Below are positions 17,640-26,776 of a DNA stretch of 64,000 nucleotides, piece after piece. The position numbers were made by a program, and so were the translations under genes. Position 1 is the first letter of the stretch. Every line of letters begins with the position of its first letter. Below the pieces are notes generated by a model. It saw nothing but the letters and a program-made list of their open reading frames with translations, did no database searches and was not told the origin of the DNA. Origin of the DNA: Lentimonas sp. CC4 (GTDB taxonomy: Bacteria; Verrucomicrobiota; Verrucomicrobiia; Opitutales; Coraliomargaritaceae); NCBI RefSeq assembly GCF_902728235.1, contig NZ_CACVBO010000001.1:310001-374000 (forward strand), written 5' to 3'.

Positions 17640-18893
17640 ATGTTTAACCACAAAAGAACCGACATCGTAGTCCTAGGCGCTGGCCCCGTCGGACTCACCG
17701 CAGCACATGCCCTAGCAAACAAAAAACTAGACTACGTCCTGCTCGATCGCGAACAGCGCACCAATACACATAGCTACGCGCTCGCGCTACACCCAGAAAC
17801 ACTCGAGATACTCGACTCACTCGGCCTCGCCGATCCAGTCCTCGAGCGCTCCCTCCATCTCCCTAAGATTCGTATTTATGAAGACGACAAAGAGAAAGCC
17901 GTGCTCGACTACAGCATGCTCCCTCTCAAATACCCCTTCTTGACCGTCATCAGCCAGGGCGAACTCGAACACATCCTTGTCGATAGCCTGCGAAAGAAAC
18001 CACTTTGGAACCATCGCGTGCGCTTCATTGAGAACAGCGACAACGCACTCAACGTCTCAGTCGATCGACTCATGGAAGGCATGACTGGCTACGCCGTCGC
18101 CCACATCGATATGCAAATCGACAAGATTCTCGACTACGAAGCCAACTACCTCATCGGAGCCGATGGTCATGAGTCGGCCGCGCGCCGCATCGCAGGCATC
18201 GACTTCCCTGAAGTCACTCCGAGCGCAGACTATGCCGTCTTCGAATTCAAAACCGATGCGGAGCTACCCAACGAAATGCGCATCATCATTCAGGATAAGA
18301 TGACACACGTCTTCTGGCCGCTACCGAATGGCCACTGTCGCTGGAGTTTTCAAGTAAACTCAGGCGAAGCCCCCGACCACTCGCTCAACAAAGACCACAA
18401 CCTGCTGCAATTCGGCGACCACGGCCACGCACAACTCGACCGCGAGCACCTCGATCAATTCCTAGCAGACAACGCACCGTGGTTCAAAGGCTCCATTGAA
18501 GAGCTCAACTGGCGCATGCTCGTCAAATTCGAACATCGCCTCGCCAACGCCTTCGGTAAAGACCGCATCTGGCTCGCAGGTGACTCAGCTCACATGACGC
18601 CGCAGGCCGGCATCCTCAGTATGAACGTCGGCATGCGCGAAGCCATTGACCTAGCAGAAATACTCGGCGACCACCACAACGACGCTCAACGCCAAGCTGC
18701 CCTCGCCCAATACAATCAAAACCGCCTCGCCGAGTGGGAACACCTCCTCGACCTCGACCACCACATCAGCGCCGTTGATAAAACCGCCCGCTGGGCGCTT
18801 GGGCACCGAAGCAGCCTCATAGGCAACATCCCTGCCAGCGGTGAAACACTCACCGAATTACTCGCCCAGCTGCATCTCATTGATGCCGCATAA
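17640..18893 (+). CDS. FAD-dependent monooxygenase (UbiH / aromatic hydroxylase family)
   Basis: A 417-residue flavoprotein. The dinucleotide-binding motif is at the N terminus (DIVVLGAGPVGLTAAHALA). The second FAD motif IWLAGDSAHMTPQAG is near residue 305, followed by GMREAIDLAEIL. The family uses NAD(P)H and O2 to hydroxylate aromatic or related substrates; this substrate is unknown. It is followed after 50 bases by the adenine deaminase gene on the same strand. That pairing may be an operon, but no common pathway is evident. Confidence 0.85.
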   Translation: MFNHKRTDIVVLGAGPVGLTAAHALANKKLDYVLLDREQRTNTHSYALALHPETLEILDSLGLADPVLERSLHLPKIRIYEDDKEKAVLDYSMLPLKYPFLTVISQGELEHILVDSLRKKPLWNHRVRFIENSDNALNVSVDRLMEGMTGYAVAHIDMQIDKILDYEANYLIGADGHESAARRIAGIDFPEVTPSADYAVFEFKTDAELPNEMRIIIQDKMTHVFWPLPNGHCRWSFQVNSGEAPDHSLNKDHNLLQFGDHGHAQLDREHLDQFLADNAPWFKGSIEELNWRMLVKFEHRLANAFGKDRIWLAGDSAHMTPQAGILSMNVGMREAIDLAEILGDHHNDAQRQAALAQYNQNRLAEWEHLLDLDHHISAVDKTARWALGHRSSLIGNIPASGETLTELLAQLHLIDAA

Positions 18894-18943
18894 AGCGGCG
18901 ATTCAACTTGAGCAGATCCGATGAGACGACAGCATACATCGGC

Positions 18944-20548
18944 ATGAGCAAAACACAGCGCCTATGTGGGAATATTGTAAACGTCATCCAAGGCACGATC
19001 ACTGCAGGCACCGTCACCATCAGTGATGGCATCATCCATGCGATTGAAGAGACCCCCGACGCGACCTACGACACCTACCTGTGCCCGGGGCTTGTCGACG
19101 CGCATGTCCATGTTGAGAGCTCCCTGCTCTCTCCGTCTGAGTTTGGCCGTGCAGCCCTCATCCACGGCACAATTGCATCTATCAGCGATCCACACGAGAT
19201 TGCCAACGTCCTCGGCATCCCAGGTGTTGAATGGATGCTCGAAGACGCCAAGCGCACCCCGTTCCACATCCACTTTGGAGCCCCTTCCTGCGTGCCAGCC
19301 ACTCCCTTCGAAACCGCAGGCGCTCGCTTCGGACCAGACGAAATCGACCGCTTACTCTCCAAGCCCGAAATCGGTTACCTCGCCGAGGTAATGAACTTCC
19401 CAGCAGTCATCACCCGCGACCCCGAAATGATGGCGATCATTGAAACTGCCAAACGCCACGGCAAACGGATCGACGGCCACGCCCCCGCACTCATCGGCAA
19501 AGCACTCCGCGACTACGCAGCCGCCGGCATAGAAACCGACCACGAAAGCATCACACTTGAAGAAGCCCGCCAAAAATGTCAGCTCGGCATGAAAATCGCG
19601 ATCCGCGAAGGCTCCGCTGCTCGCAACTTCGAAGCACTCTGGCCCCTCCTCAACGAATTCCCCGAGCAATGCTTCCTATGCAGCGACGACAAACATCCTG
19701 ACGACCTCGTCATCTCCCATATAAATGCACTCGTCGCACGCGCCATCCGCCTCGGGGTCGACCCACTCAACGCACTTCGAGCCGCAACACTTAACCCCAT
19801 CCGCCACTACGGCCTACAAGTGGGCTGCCTTCAAGTCGGTGACTCCGCCGATTTTGCCGAGTTCGACTCACTCACTGACATGCGTTGCTTACGCAGCTGG
19901 AAATCTGGTCAACTCGTGGCAGCGAACGGCACCTCGACACTCAGCCATAAAGCCGTCACACCAATCAACCGATTCGACGCACACGCCAAACAACCTACAG
20001 ACTTCCAACTTCCACCCACAGAAGGAACACGGCGGATCATCGTCGCACTCGACGGCCAAATCATCACCGAAGAAACAGAGGCGGACGCACAAACCGCCTG
20101 CCCCGAGCAAGACCTCTGCTACATCGCTGTCGTCAACCGCTATGCTGACACCCCACCAGCCGTCGCCCTCATCAAAGGTTTCGGCCTACGCAATGCCGCC
20201 ATCGCCTCTAGTGTCGCTCACGACAGCCATAATATCGTAGTCGTCGGCTCCAGCCCCGAACTACTCTGTAAGGCGACCAACCTCATCATCCACAACAAGG
20301 GCGGGCTCAGCTTCGCATCCGAAGCCATCGAAGAAACGCTACCTCTACCAATTGCCGGCCTCATGAGCGGCGGTTCCTACAAAGAAGTCGCCCAAGCATT
20401 TACCACACTCTCACGCACCGCCAAACAACATGGCAGCTCCCTCGAATCCCCCTACATGGCCCTCTCCTTTATGGCTCTACTCGTTATCCCAAAACTCAAG
20501 ATTTCAGACAAAGGTCTATTCGACGTCAGCACGTTCTCCCTCATTTAA
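18944..20548 (+). CDS. ade: Adenine deaminase
   Basis: A 534-residue amidohydrolase that converts adenine to hypoxanthine and ammonia. Metal ligands lie in CPGLVDAHVHVESSLLSP and the later DGHAPAL and TDHES segments. The domain order (N-terminal beta sandwich, TIM barrel with SISDPHEIANVLG, C-terminal GLMSGGSYKEVAQ) follows bacterial Ade. A TTG at 18908 would add 12 residues; the ATG at 18944 (MSKTQRLCGNIVNV) gives a more usual N terminus. It is followed 16 bases later by a signal-peptide protein. Confidence 0.93.
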   Translation: MSKTQRLCGNIVNVIQGTITAGTVTISDGIIHAIEETPDATYDTYLCPGLVDAHVHVESSLLSPSEFGRAALIHGTIASISDPHEIANVLGIPGVEWMLEDAKRTPFHIHFGAPSCVPATPFETAGARFGPDEIDRLLSKPEIGYLAEVMNFPAVITRDPEMMAIIETAKRHGKRIDGHAPALIGKALRDYAAAGIETDHESITLEEARQKCQLGMKIAIREGSAARNFEALWPLLNEFPEQCFLCSDDKHPDDLVISHINALVARAIRLGVDPLNALRAATLNPIRHYGLQVGCLQVGDSADFAEFDSLTDMRCLRSWKSGQLVAANGTSTLSHKAVTPINRFDAHAKQPTDFQLPPTEGTRRIIVALDGQIITEETEADAQTACPEQDLCYIAVVNRYADTPPAVALIKGFGLRNAAIASSVAHDSHNIVVVGSSPELLCKATNLIIHNKGGLSFASEAIEETLPLPIAGLMSGGSYKEVAQAFTTLSRTAKQHGSSLESPYMALSFMALLVIPKLKISDKGLFDVSTFSLI

Positions 20549-20564
20549 TTAAACAGATACCCAA

Positions 20565-21959
20565 ATGAAACACTTTTCCCCGCGCTGCCTACTCCTCGGA
20601 TTCCTCATCGCCTGCCTGCCACTCAGCGGCACCACACTGACCAACCAAGCAGGCAACTCCATCGAAGTTGAAATCCTCAACATCGAGCCAGAGCGCATTC
20701 AAATCCGCCTAGAAAATGGCAACGCTATCTGGTATGGCCGCGAGCAGCTCTCAACAGAGAGCCAACAACTCATCTCCCAAATCCAAAGCGAGGAGCAGTC
20801 CAAATTCGCCATCATCAACGAACTCCTAGGCGTCCCACTCTTGCAGGACAACCTCCTATGGGATGACGCACCGGACACAGTCGCACAACGTCTTAAATGG
20901 CGCCTAGAATCACAGACTGCCACCCAGTCCAGCTATCGCTACTACCCGCCTGCTGACTTTCGTATTCTCAACTCACGCCCCTATGCCTGTGTTCTCTACG
21001 GTGCGGACGATCACGCCGAACGAATCAGCATCGTCTTTGCCAATAAGGGCGACTTCAAATTCAGCGATCCTCCTACCGAAGACGAAATCGAGGCCATGCA
21101 AGAAGCGATCGAGGACGATGAAGAGACCCTAGTGCAGCGCCTAAGTGACACCTTAGGCGAACCCGAAAAACAATCCTTCGGCACAGGGCGCGGCATCAAA
21201 GAACGCCTCCAACGCTGGGATTGGAAAGGCCACGCCTTCCTGCTCGCCTCACAAGAAGACGAATACGTCAGCCTACGCATCATGAGCACCGAAGCAGCTG
21301 ACAACAAAGGCCGCAGTGAAAAACTCTCCGACGCCAAGCTCCGCAAACTCACCACTGAAAATATCATCACACGCCCCAACGGCGATGTCCTCATTGGCAA
21401 TATCCCTATGGTCAATCAGGGGCCAAAAGGCTATTGCGTGCCAGCCACCTTCGAGCGCTATCTGCGCTACATGCAAATTCCCGCCGACATGTATCTGCTC
21501 GCCATGGCAGGTCAGACCGAGATCGGCGGTGGCACCTCGCTCAGCAGCATTATCAACTCAGTCGACAGCTACATCTCCTCGCAAAGCCGCTCAATGAAGC
21601 AGCTGAACGAACCGATCAAAGTCCGCACCATTCAGAAATACATCGACAAAGGCCTCCCCATTATTTGGGTCATGTTCTCCTCCAAGGAATACAACCAATA
21701 CGCCAACCAACGCAGCAAAGAGCGACAAGCCGTCACCGATTGGACCGCATGGGCGAAGGCCAGCAAATCAAATGCGCGCAGCACCGAATTGAGAAAAGAC
21801 ATCATGAGCGCACACGCCTGCCTCATCACCGGCTACAACAAAGACACCGGCGAAATCGCCGTAAGCGACTCATGGGGGCCTTCTTTCAACGAACGCTGGA
21901 TCTCCGCCGAACAAGCCGAACAAGTCTCCCAAGGCTCTATTTATCTCATCAGTTTTTAG
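20565..21959 (+). CDS. Exported C39-type cysteine peptidase-like protein with SHD1-like N terminus
   Basis: A 464-residue secreted protein. It has a signal peptide (LLLGFLIACLPLSG) and then a segment resembling the SHD1-type domain common in Verrucomicrobia and Planctomycetes (NSIEVEILNIEPERIQIRL, then YGREQLSTESQ). The C-terminal half contains a papain-like triad: Cys near residue 291 (NQGPKGYCVPATFERYL), His near 416 (SAHACLITGYN) and Asp/Asn in EIAVSDSWGPSF. The pattern is that of C39-like peptidases. Substrate is unknown. It runs on the same strand as ade and the following C-S lyase. Confidence 0.75.
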   Translation: MKHFSPRCLLLGFLIACLPLSGTTLTNQAGNSIEVEILNIEPERIQIRLENGNAIWYGREQLSTESQQLISQIQSEEQSKFAIINELLGVPLLQDNLLWDDAPDTVAQRLKWRLESQTATQSSYRYYPPADFRILNSRPYACVLYGADDHAERISIVFANKGDFKFSDPPTEDEIEAMQEAIEDDEETLVQRLSDTLGEPEKQSFGTGRGIKERLQRWDWKGHAFLLASQEDEYVSLRIMSTEAADNKGRSEKLSDAKLRKLTTENIITRPNGDVLIGNIPMVNQGPKGYCVPATFERYLRYMQIPADMYLLAMAGQTEIGGGTSLSSIINSVDSYISSQSRSMKQLNEPIKVRTIQKYIDKGLPIIWVMFSSKEYNQYANQRSKERQAVTDWTAWAKASKSNARSTELRKDIMSAHACLITGYNKDTGEIAVSDSWGPSFNERWISAEQAEQVSQGSIYLISF

Positions 21960-22008
21960 CGAATTGAGTTTGCAGGCATACGACACTCGGTTGATCGTGC
22001 TCCCGCAT

Positions 22009-23166
22009 ATGACAGACACGCACTACAATTTCGACACCTGCCCAGATCGCACCGGCTACGGCTCCCTCAAATGGGACAAATATAAAGGCCGCGACATCCT
22101 ACCGCTGTGGGTGGCCGACATGGATTTCACCACCGCGCCCGAGATCACCGCCGCCCTACAGCAACGCCTCGACCACGGTATTTTCGGCTACACCATCCCC
22201 TACGAAGCCCCCGTCAACGCCGTCCTCAACTACTTGGATCGCCAACACGGCTATAGCGCCAAAGCACACTGGCTCAACTTCCTTCCCGGCCTCGTGCCAG
22301 CGATCAACCTGTGCTGCCATGCCTTCGTCGCATCCGACGAATCCGTCATGACCGCCACGCCGGTTTACCCGCCCTTCCTTGGCGCGCCCGACTACGCGAA
22401 CCGCGAACTCATCAAAGTCCCGCTCTGCCTCGATGCCTCCGACCAATGGACGCTCGACTTCGACGCAATGGAAGCCGCGGTCAAGCCGAACACCAAGCTC
22501 TTCATCCTCTGCAGCCCGCACAATCCCGTCGGCCGTGTTTACACAGAAGCAGAGCTCACTCGCCTCGGCGACTTCTGCGAAAAGCACGACCTCATTCTGA
22601 TCTCCGACGAAATCCACTGCGACTTGGTCTTTGATGCCAACGCACAGCACATCGTCACCGCCAAGCTCAGCGAAACCCTCGCCGCACGCACCGTCACCCT
22701 CATGGCACCCAGCAAGACCTACAACTTGCCTGGCCTCGCATGCGCGTTCTCGGTCATCGAAGATTCGAAGCTACGCCTGCAATTCCAGAAAACCATCCGC
22801 GGCATCATCACCGAAGTGAACTGCTTCGGCTATGCCGGTTGCGAAGCCGCCTACAACCACGGCGAAGCATGGCGCCAGGAACTGATCACTTATCTGCGCG
22901 GCAACTACGAGCTCATCTCTAAATTCCTCAAAGAGCAAATCCCAGGCATCACCTTCCGCCCAATGGAATCGACCTACCTGGCGTGGTTCGACGTCACAAA
23001 GCTCGAGCTAGAAAACCCAGTCAAATTCTTCGAGGACAACGGCGTCGGCCTATCCGACGGCACACCGTTCGACGGCATTCAACACGTGCGCCTCAACTTC
23101 GGTTGTCCACGCAGCCGACTCCAAGAAGGACTCGAGAAGATGGCAGCCGCGCTAAGCGGACGCTAA
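22009..23166 (+). CDS. MalY/PatB-type C-S lyase (aminotransferase class I fold)
   Basis: A 385-residue PLP enzyme. Diagnostic segments are LPLWVADMDFTTAPEI near the N terminus, SPHNPVGRVYTEAELTRLG, LISDEIHCDLVF and the PLP lysine near residue 236 (MAPSKTYNLPGLACAF). MalY/PatB proteins cleave cystathionine or cysteine conjugates to pyruvate, ammonia and a thiol. The start is the ATG at 22009 (MTDTHYNFDTC). A 21964 alternative start adds unconserved residues and nearly abuts the preceding stop. The Hsp15-like gene follows after 10 bases. Confidence 0.9.
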   Translation: MTDTHYNFDTCPDRTGYGSLKWDKYKGRDILPLWVADMDFTTAPEITAALQQRLDHGIFGYTIPYEAPVNAVLNYLDRQHGYSAKAHWLNFLPGLVPAINLCCHAFVASDESVMTATPVYPPFLGAPDYANRELIKVPLCLDASDQWTLDFDAMEAAVKPNTKLFILCSPHNPVGRVYTEAELTRLGDFCEKHDLILISDEIHCDLVFDANAQHIVTAKLSETLAARTVTLMAPSKTYNLPGLACAFSVIEDSKLRLQFQKTIRGIITEVNCFGYAGCEAAYNHGEAWRQELITYLRGNYELISKFLKEQIPGITFRPMESTYLAWFDVTKLELENPVKFFEDNGVGLSDGTPFDGIQHVRLNFGCPRSRLQEGLEKMAAALSGR

Positions 23167-23176
23167 CTATACGCAA

Positions 23177-23551
23177 ATGGATTCCGTTCGCTTAGACAAA
23201 TGGCTCTGGGGCACACGCGTGTATAAAACACGCGGTGATGCTGCCGAAGCCTGCCGCGGTTCCGCGATCCGCCACAACGGCAAGATCGCCAAGGCCTCGG
23301 CAAAGATACGCATTGGCGACATCATCGTCGCACGCACCAAAGCACTCACCCGCACCTTGCATGTCGTCGGCCTCACCGAGAAACGCGTCGGCGCGGCACT
23401 GCTCCCCGAGTATTTCGAAGACCACACACCCGAATCCGAATATGAAGCCGCCCGCGAAAAACGCGAAAACGCCAAAGTCTTCAGCCACAAAGGAGCCGGT
23501 CGCCCGACCAAGAAAAACCGCCGCGACATCGAACGTCTCTTAGGCGAGTAG
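23177..23551 (+). CDS. S4-domain RNA-binding protein (Hsp15-like)
   Basis: A 124-residue basic protein. Residues 4-65 form an S4 domain (RLDKWLWGTRVYKTRGDAAE, then GKIAKASAKIRIGD), followed by a lysine/arginine-rich tail (GAGRPTKKNRRDIERLL). In the Hsp15 family the protein binds stalled 50S subunits that carry nascent chain-tRNA. It closely follows the C-S lyase gene, so co-transcription is likely. Confidence 0.9.
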   Translation: MDSVRLDKWLWGTRVYKTRGDAAEACRGSAIRHNGKIAKASAKIRIGDIIVARTKALTRTLHVVGLTEKRVGAALLPEYFEDHTPESEYEAAREKRENAKVFSHKGAGRPTKKNRRDIERLLGE

Positions 23552-23573
23552 AAGCGACACTCTTGTCGCTTTC
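23552..23573. terminator. Hairpin after the Hsp15-like gene (REP-type or terminator)
   Basis: An 8-bp stem (aagcgaca with tgtcgctt) around ctct, next to the stop codon. It has the same layout as the hairpins at 27956, 28723 and 31544, where the stem carries a GC pair instead of AT. It could end transcription, although the T-run is short. Confidence 0.55.
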
Positions 23574-23579
23574 CTGACC

Positions 23580-23682
23580 TAAAGAATGATTAGGATTAAG
23601 AGTAAGATTACGATTAAGACTTCTCGAGCTTTCCACTCCTAACTCTAACTCTCACTCCTCACTTTCACTCTCACTCTCACTC
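23580..23682. repeat. Low-complexity hexamer repeats (ttagga / ctcact types)
   Basis: Imperfect tandem units such as gattaggattaag, taagattacgattaagac, then ctaactctaactctcactcc and ctcactctcactcc. No gene signals are seen. The GTG start of the next gene follows directly. Confidence 0.65.
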
Positions 23683-23683
23683 C

Positions 23684-24349
23684 GTGCGCAGCACGTCACT
23701 ACCCGTGTCCTACGAAGAAATCCCATACACCGTCGAAACATACGACCTGCCGCCCGACGTAAAAGCCTTCATCGACGAGGCTGACCGCCGCTGCGACGCG
23801 TTCTACGACCAGAAGCTCAACAAGCGCTTCCCACGCTACGTGCCCAGCGAGCCCGCTCAGGTTTACGCCGCCTTGCGCCACGTCACCGAACAAGGGCTCC
23901 CGCTCGGCGAAACTTTTATTGAATGGGGCAGCGGCTTCGGAGTCGGCACCGGTTTTGCATCCATCCTCGGGTATGATGCATATGGCATCGAGATTGAAGA
24001 AACACTCGTCGATAAAGCCGAGTCGCTGCTCGACGACCATGCGCTCGACGCCGAATTCCTCCCGATCAGTTATATCCCCGACGGCTTCATCAGCTACGAC
24101 GCGCTCAGTGGACACGACATCGTGCGCGATGACAGTTTCGGTAATCAGCTCGATCACCCGCCCCGCTACGAAGGCATGGATCTAGATATCGAAGAAGTGG
24201 ATCTTTTCTTCGTTTACCCCTGGCCTGGCGAGCAAGAGATGATGCTCAAACTCTTCGATGCCGTCGCCGGCGAAGGCGCCATCCTAGTCGCCTACTTCGG
24301 CGACCGCGACATCTGCCTCTACCGTAAACTCGACGACGACGAGTATTAA
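23684..24349 (+). CDS. Class I methyltransferase-like protein
   Basis: A protein of about 221 residues with a Rossmann SAM-binding segment, FIEWGSGFGVGTGFASILG, followed by GYDAYGIEIEETLVDKA and a late strand (VDLFFVYPWPGEQEMM). It resembles small methyltransferases of unassigned substrate. Starts are uncertain: GTG at 23684 or a later GTG (VSYEEIPYT, near 23706), both behind the low-complexity repeat. The last codons (DDDEY and stop), with the 100 bases after them, are duplicated at 28071-28193. Confidence 0.72.
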   Translation: MRSTSLPVSYEEIPYTVETYDLPPDVKAFIDEADRRCDAFYDQKLNKRFPRYVPSEPAQVYAALRHVTEQGLPLGETFIEWGSGFGVGTGFASILGYDAYGIEIEETLVDKAESLLDDHALDAEFLPISYIPDGFISYDALSGHDIVRDDSFGNQLDHPPRYEGMDLDIEEVDLFFVYPWPGEQEMMLKLFDAVAGEGAILVAYFGDRDICLYRKLDDDEY

Positions 24350-24453
24350 GAAAGTGAAACAGGCATTTGCTGCGCCATCTTCGGCAGACCTACGTCTGCC
24401 TGTCTCTGGAAGCCCTCCGTCCTGCCTGTTCAGAAAGCCAGCGGAGACAGCAA
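24331..24453. repeat. Direct repeat, copy 1 (3' end of methyltransferase gene plus family C)
   Basis: From cgacgacgacgagtattaag through family C (gcgccatcttcggcagacc) to gcctgttcagaaagccagc, this 123-base stretch matches 28071-28193 with few differences. It includes the last codons of the methyltransferase gene. Within it ggcagac and gtctgcc form a 7-bp hairpin. Confidence 0.85.
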
Positions 24454-24516
24454 CGTGCTGATTGAGCACTCTATAGAGAACAAGTTAGCTCATAAAAATA
24501 TCGAGTTCGCTAAATT

Positions 24517-26040
24517 TATAAGTGGCCAAATCTCTCTTTTTAGAGCACATTTGGCCACTTATAGATTATGTCATTGATCGGACGCCACGCAGAAATCAAA
24601 GAACTCAACCGCTTACTCAGCAGTCAAGAAGCGGAGTTCCTCGCACTTTACGGACGGCGACGCGTAGGAAAAACCTTTCTCATTCGAGAGCACTTCAAGA
24701 AGCAGATGTGCTTTGAACTCACGGGGCTCAAAGACGGACTACTCAAAGAGCAGCTGACAAACTTCCATCACGAACTCGGGCAACGCAGCCGCAAACAACG
24801 CAATTGCCCCGACTCATGGCAGGCCGCATTTCAACAACTCGGCTCTCATCTCCAGACACTACGCGGATCTGGTAAACGGGTCATCTTCCTCGACGAACTT
24901 CCATGGCTCGCCAGCGCACGCTCACGCTTCCTCCCCGCGCTTGATTATTTCTGGAATACAGTGCTCTCCCGAGACCCACGGTTCATTCTAGTCATCTGTG
25001 GCTCAGCGGCATCGTGGATGATTGCCAAAATAATCGACCACAAAGGAGGGCTACACAACCGCGTGACAGCCCGTATGAAGCTCGAACCGTTCAGCCTGGC
25101 CGAGAGTGAACAATTCCTGAAATCGCGAGGCGTGAAGCTAACTCGATACGACCAGCTCACCCTCGCCATGGCAACGGGAGGCGTGCCCCACTACTTGAAA
25201 GAGGCTCAACCAGGCAAATCCGCGGCTCAGACCATCGACCGCAGCTGCTTCGAAAAGACCGGCTTACTACGACAAGAGTTCGACCGACTTTACGCATCGC
25301 TCTTCGACCATTCAGATCGGCATGTCGAGATTGTCCGCGAGCTGGCGAAACACCCGCAAGGTCTCACACGCTCAAGACTCACCAAAGCCTATACCACTGG
25401 CGGCCGTCTCACTCAAACCCTTCGGGAACTCGAAGAAGCAGGATTCATTAGCACCCACGGCCAATTCGGAAAGAAGAGCAAAGACACCATCTACCGGGTC
25501 GCCGACGAATACTCGCTCTTCTATATGAAATGGATCGAGCGCAAACAAAGCACCGGAGCTGGCAGCTTCCTAAAAAAGTTCAACACTCCGGCATGGCGTG
25601 CGTGGAGCGGCTACGCACTCGAAGCACTCGCACACAAACATATCCCTCAAATCAAGGCAGCACTCGGCATCGCACAAGTCGACACGGAGCATTGCAGTTG
25701 GGTGCATCGCCCCAATAAGACATGGCCCACAGGCGCTCAAGTAGACCTACTACTGGACAGAGCAGATCACAGCATCAATCTCATCGAAATCAAATTTTCA
25801 CAAGGCCCCTTCACCATCACCAAAAGCTACGCAGCAGAACTGCGCCGAAAAGTAGAAGTCTTCCAACAAGTGACAAAAACAAAGAAGAATGTCTTTCTCA
25901 CCTTTATCACCAGCCAAGGACTCACGGAAAACGCCTACGCCACAGAGCTCGTCAATGAGTCCATCACCACTGAAGTTCTCTTTTCTGAAATCCTATAAGT
26001 GGCCAAAAGTGCCCAAAAAACAGAGATTTGGCCACTTATA
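24517..26040. mobile_element. Putative single-gene element bounded by 47-bp palindromic inverted repeats
   Basis: Both ends are 47 bp: 24517-24563 and 25994-26040. Each end is itself a palindrome with 14-base arms (tataagtggccaaa and tttggccacttata) around 19 bases. The right end, reverse-complemented, matches the left at 43 of 47 positions by my count, including 15 of 19 in the centre, while the centres do not match in direct orientation. So they are true inverted repeats. One gene fills the space between them: its ATG is 4 bases inside the left repeat and its stop lies within the right repeat. I see no clear target duplication. An autoregulatory operator pair is the alternative reading. Confidence 0.6.
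24568..25998 (+). CDS. AAA+ ATPase with C-terminal DUF234-like PD-(D/E)XK domain
   Basis: A 476-residue ATPase. Walker A is GRRRVGKT at residues 29-36, Walker B is KRVIFLDELPWL near 108-119, and a sensor-like ILVICGSAASWM follows. A winged-helix region comes near residues 255-310 (LAKHPQGLTRSRLTKAY). The C terminus has a nuclease-type D..ExK pattern (QVDLLLDRADHS with Asp near 393, LIEIKFSQGPF with Glu/Lys near 407/409). This is the layout of archaeal-type ATPases with DUF234. Biological role in bacteria is unknown. The gene sits exactly between two 47-bp inverted repeats, with TAA inside the right one. Confidence 0.85.
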   Translation: MSLIGRHAEIKELNRLLSSQEAEFLALYGRRRVGKTFLIREHFKKQMCFELTGLKDGLLKEQLTNFHHELGQRSRKQRNCPDSWQAAFQQLGSHLQTLRGSGKRVIFLDELPWLASARSRFLPALDYFWNTVLSRDPRFILVICGSAASWMIAKIIDHKGGLHNRVTARMKLEPFSLAESEQFLKSRGVKLTRYDQLTLAMATGGVPHYLKEAQPGKSAAQTIDRSCFEKTGLLRQEFDRLYASLFDHSDRHVEIVRELAKHPQGLTRSRLTKAYTTGGRLTQTLRELEEAGFISTHGQFGKKSKDTIYRVADEYSLFYMKWIERKQSTGAGSFLKKFNTPAWRAWSGYALEALAHKHIPQIKAALGIAQVDTEHCSWVHRPNKTWPTGAQVDLLLDRADHSINLIEIKFSQGPFTITKSYAAELRRKVEVFQQVTKTKKNVFLTFITSQGLTENAYATELVNESITTEVLFSEIL

Positions 26041-26059
26041 GAAAAAAACTAAAGAAACC

Positions 26060-26506
26060 ATGAGCACCCCACAAAAAACAAAAATCGACGAATTGGAATG
26101 GGCTTTCGATTTGCAACCAGATCCCGATTTCTGCGATGACACCCATTGCTACATCTCGAAAGTGACCGGCGAGCTTGTCTACAGTGCCGAGGCAGCCACA
26201 GGCCAACCCTGCCCCGTCGAAGACATCGAGGAGCACCCCGACTACATTCACTTGCCCGACAAGCATGACCTCGATCTGGGACAACGCTTGGTATGGCGCT
26301 TTGTCGGCATAGAGATCCCCGGCCTCGAACAAAAGGTGCGTAAAATCTTCAGCCGCCGCGGCGCCTATCGCAGATGGAAAGATTTCCTAGACCGGAATTA
26401 CTTGCTCGATAAATGGCATACCTTCGAGAACGAATCCAAGCGTGAAGCACTCGTTGATTGGTGCAAGGCGCATGGGGTGCCGATTGAAGATTCAACGGCA
26501 GACTAA
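26060..26506 (+). CDS. UPF0158-family protein
   Basis: A 148-residue soluble acidic protein. The N terminus (KIDELEWAFDLQPD) is followed by a strand-rich segment (THCYISKVTGELVYS). The C terminus has the family's RRWKDFLDRNYLLDKWHTFE and REALVDWCKAHGVPIED. UPF0158 has no established function. It lies just outside the right inverted repeat of the ATPase element, on the same strand. Confidence 0.82.
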   Translation: MSTPQKTKIDELEWAFDLQPDPDFCDDTHCYISKVTGELVYSAEAATGQPCPVEDIEEHPDYIHLPDKHDLDLGQRLVWRFVGIEIPGLEQKVRKIFSRRGAYRRWKDFLDRNYLLDKWHTFENESKREALVDWCKAHGVPIEDSTAD

Positions 26507-26536
26507 GCTTGTCACAACAGCGATTGTGTAGGTCGT

Positions 26537-26604
26537 CTCAAAAGACTGAAAAAGGGGTCGTTCCGTAGGTCTCAAAAGACTGAAAAAGGGGTCGTTCCGT
26601 AGGT
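26537..26604. repeat. Perfect tandem duplication of a 34-bp unit (family D)
   Basis: Two identical 34-base units sit head to tail (26537-26570, 26571-26604), each containing gactgaaaaaggggtcgttc. The unit then continues into tttcttttagccgcc. Single, altered copies occur at 27666 and 31090. The stretch 26640-26776 after it shows no gene I can support; ctcgacaacgaagactactaag resembles the duplicated methyltransferase end only weakly. Confidence 0.8.
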
Positions 26605-26776
26605 TTCAAGGTCTTTCTTTTAGCCGCCTTACGATCAACTCGACAACGAAGACTACTAAGCCAAGGAGGTTTCGACCGTCTTGGGTGCTCAGCGCCTATC
26701 TCGTTTAGGACAGCTCGAGGTGTGGAGGCTGCGCGAACTCGTAATTTGTTTCGAGGTGCTCAACTACCAGAAAATG

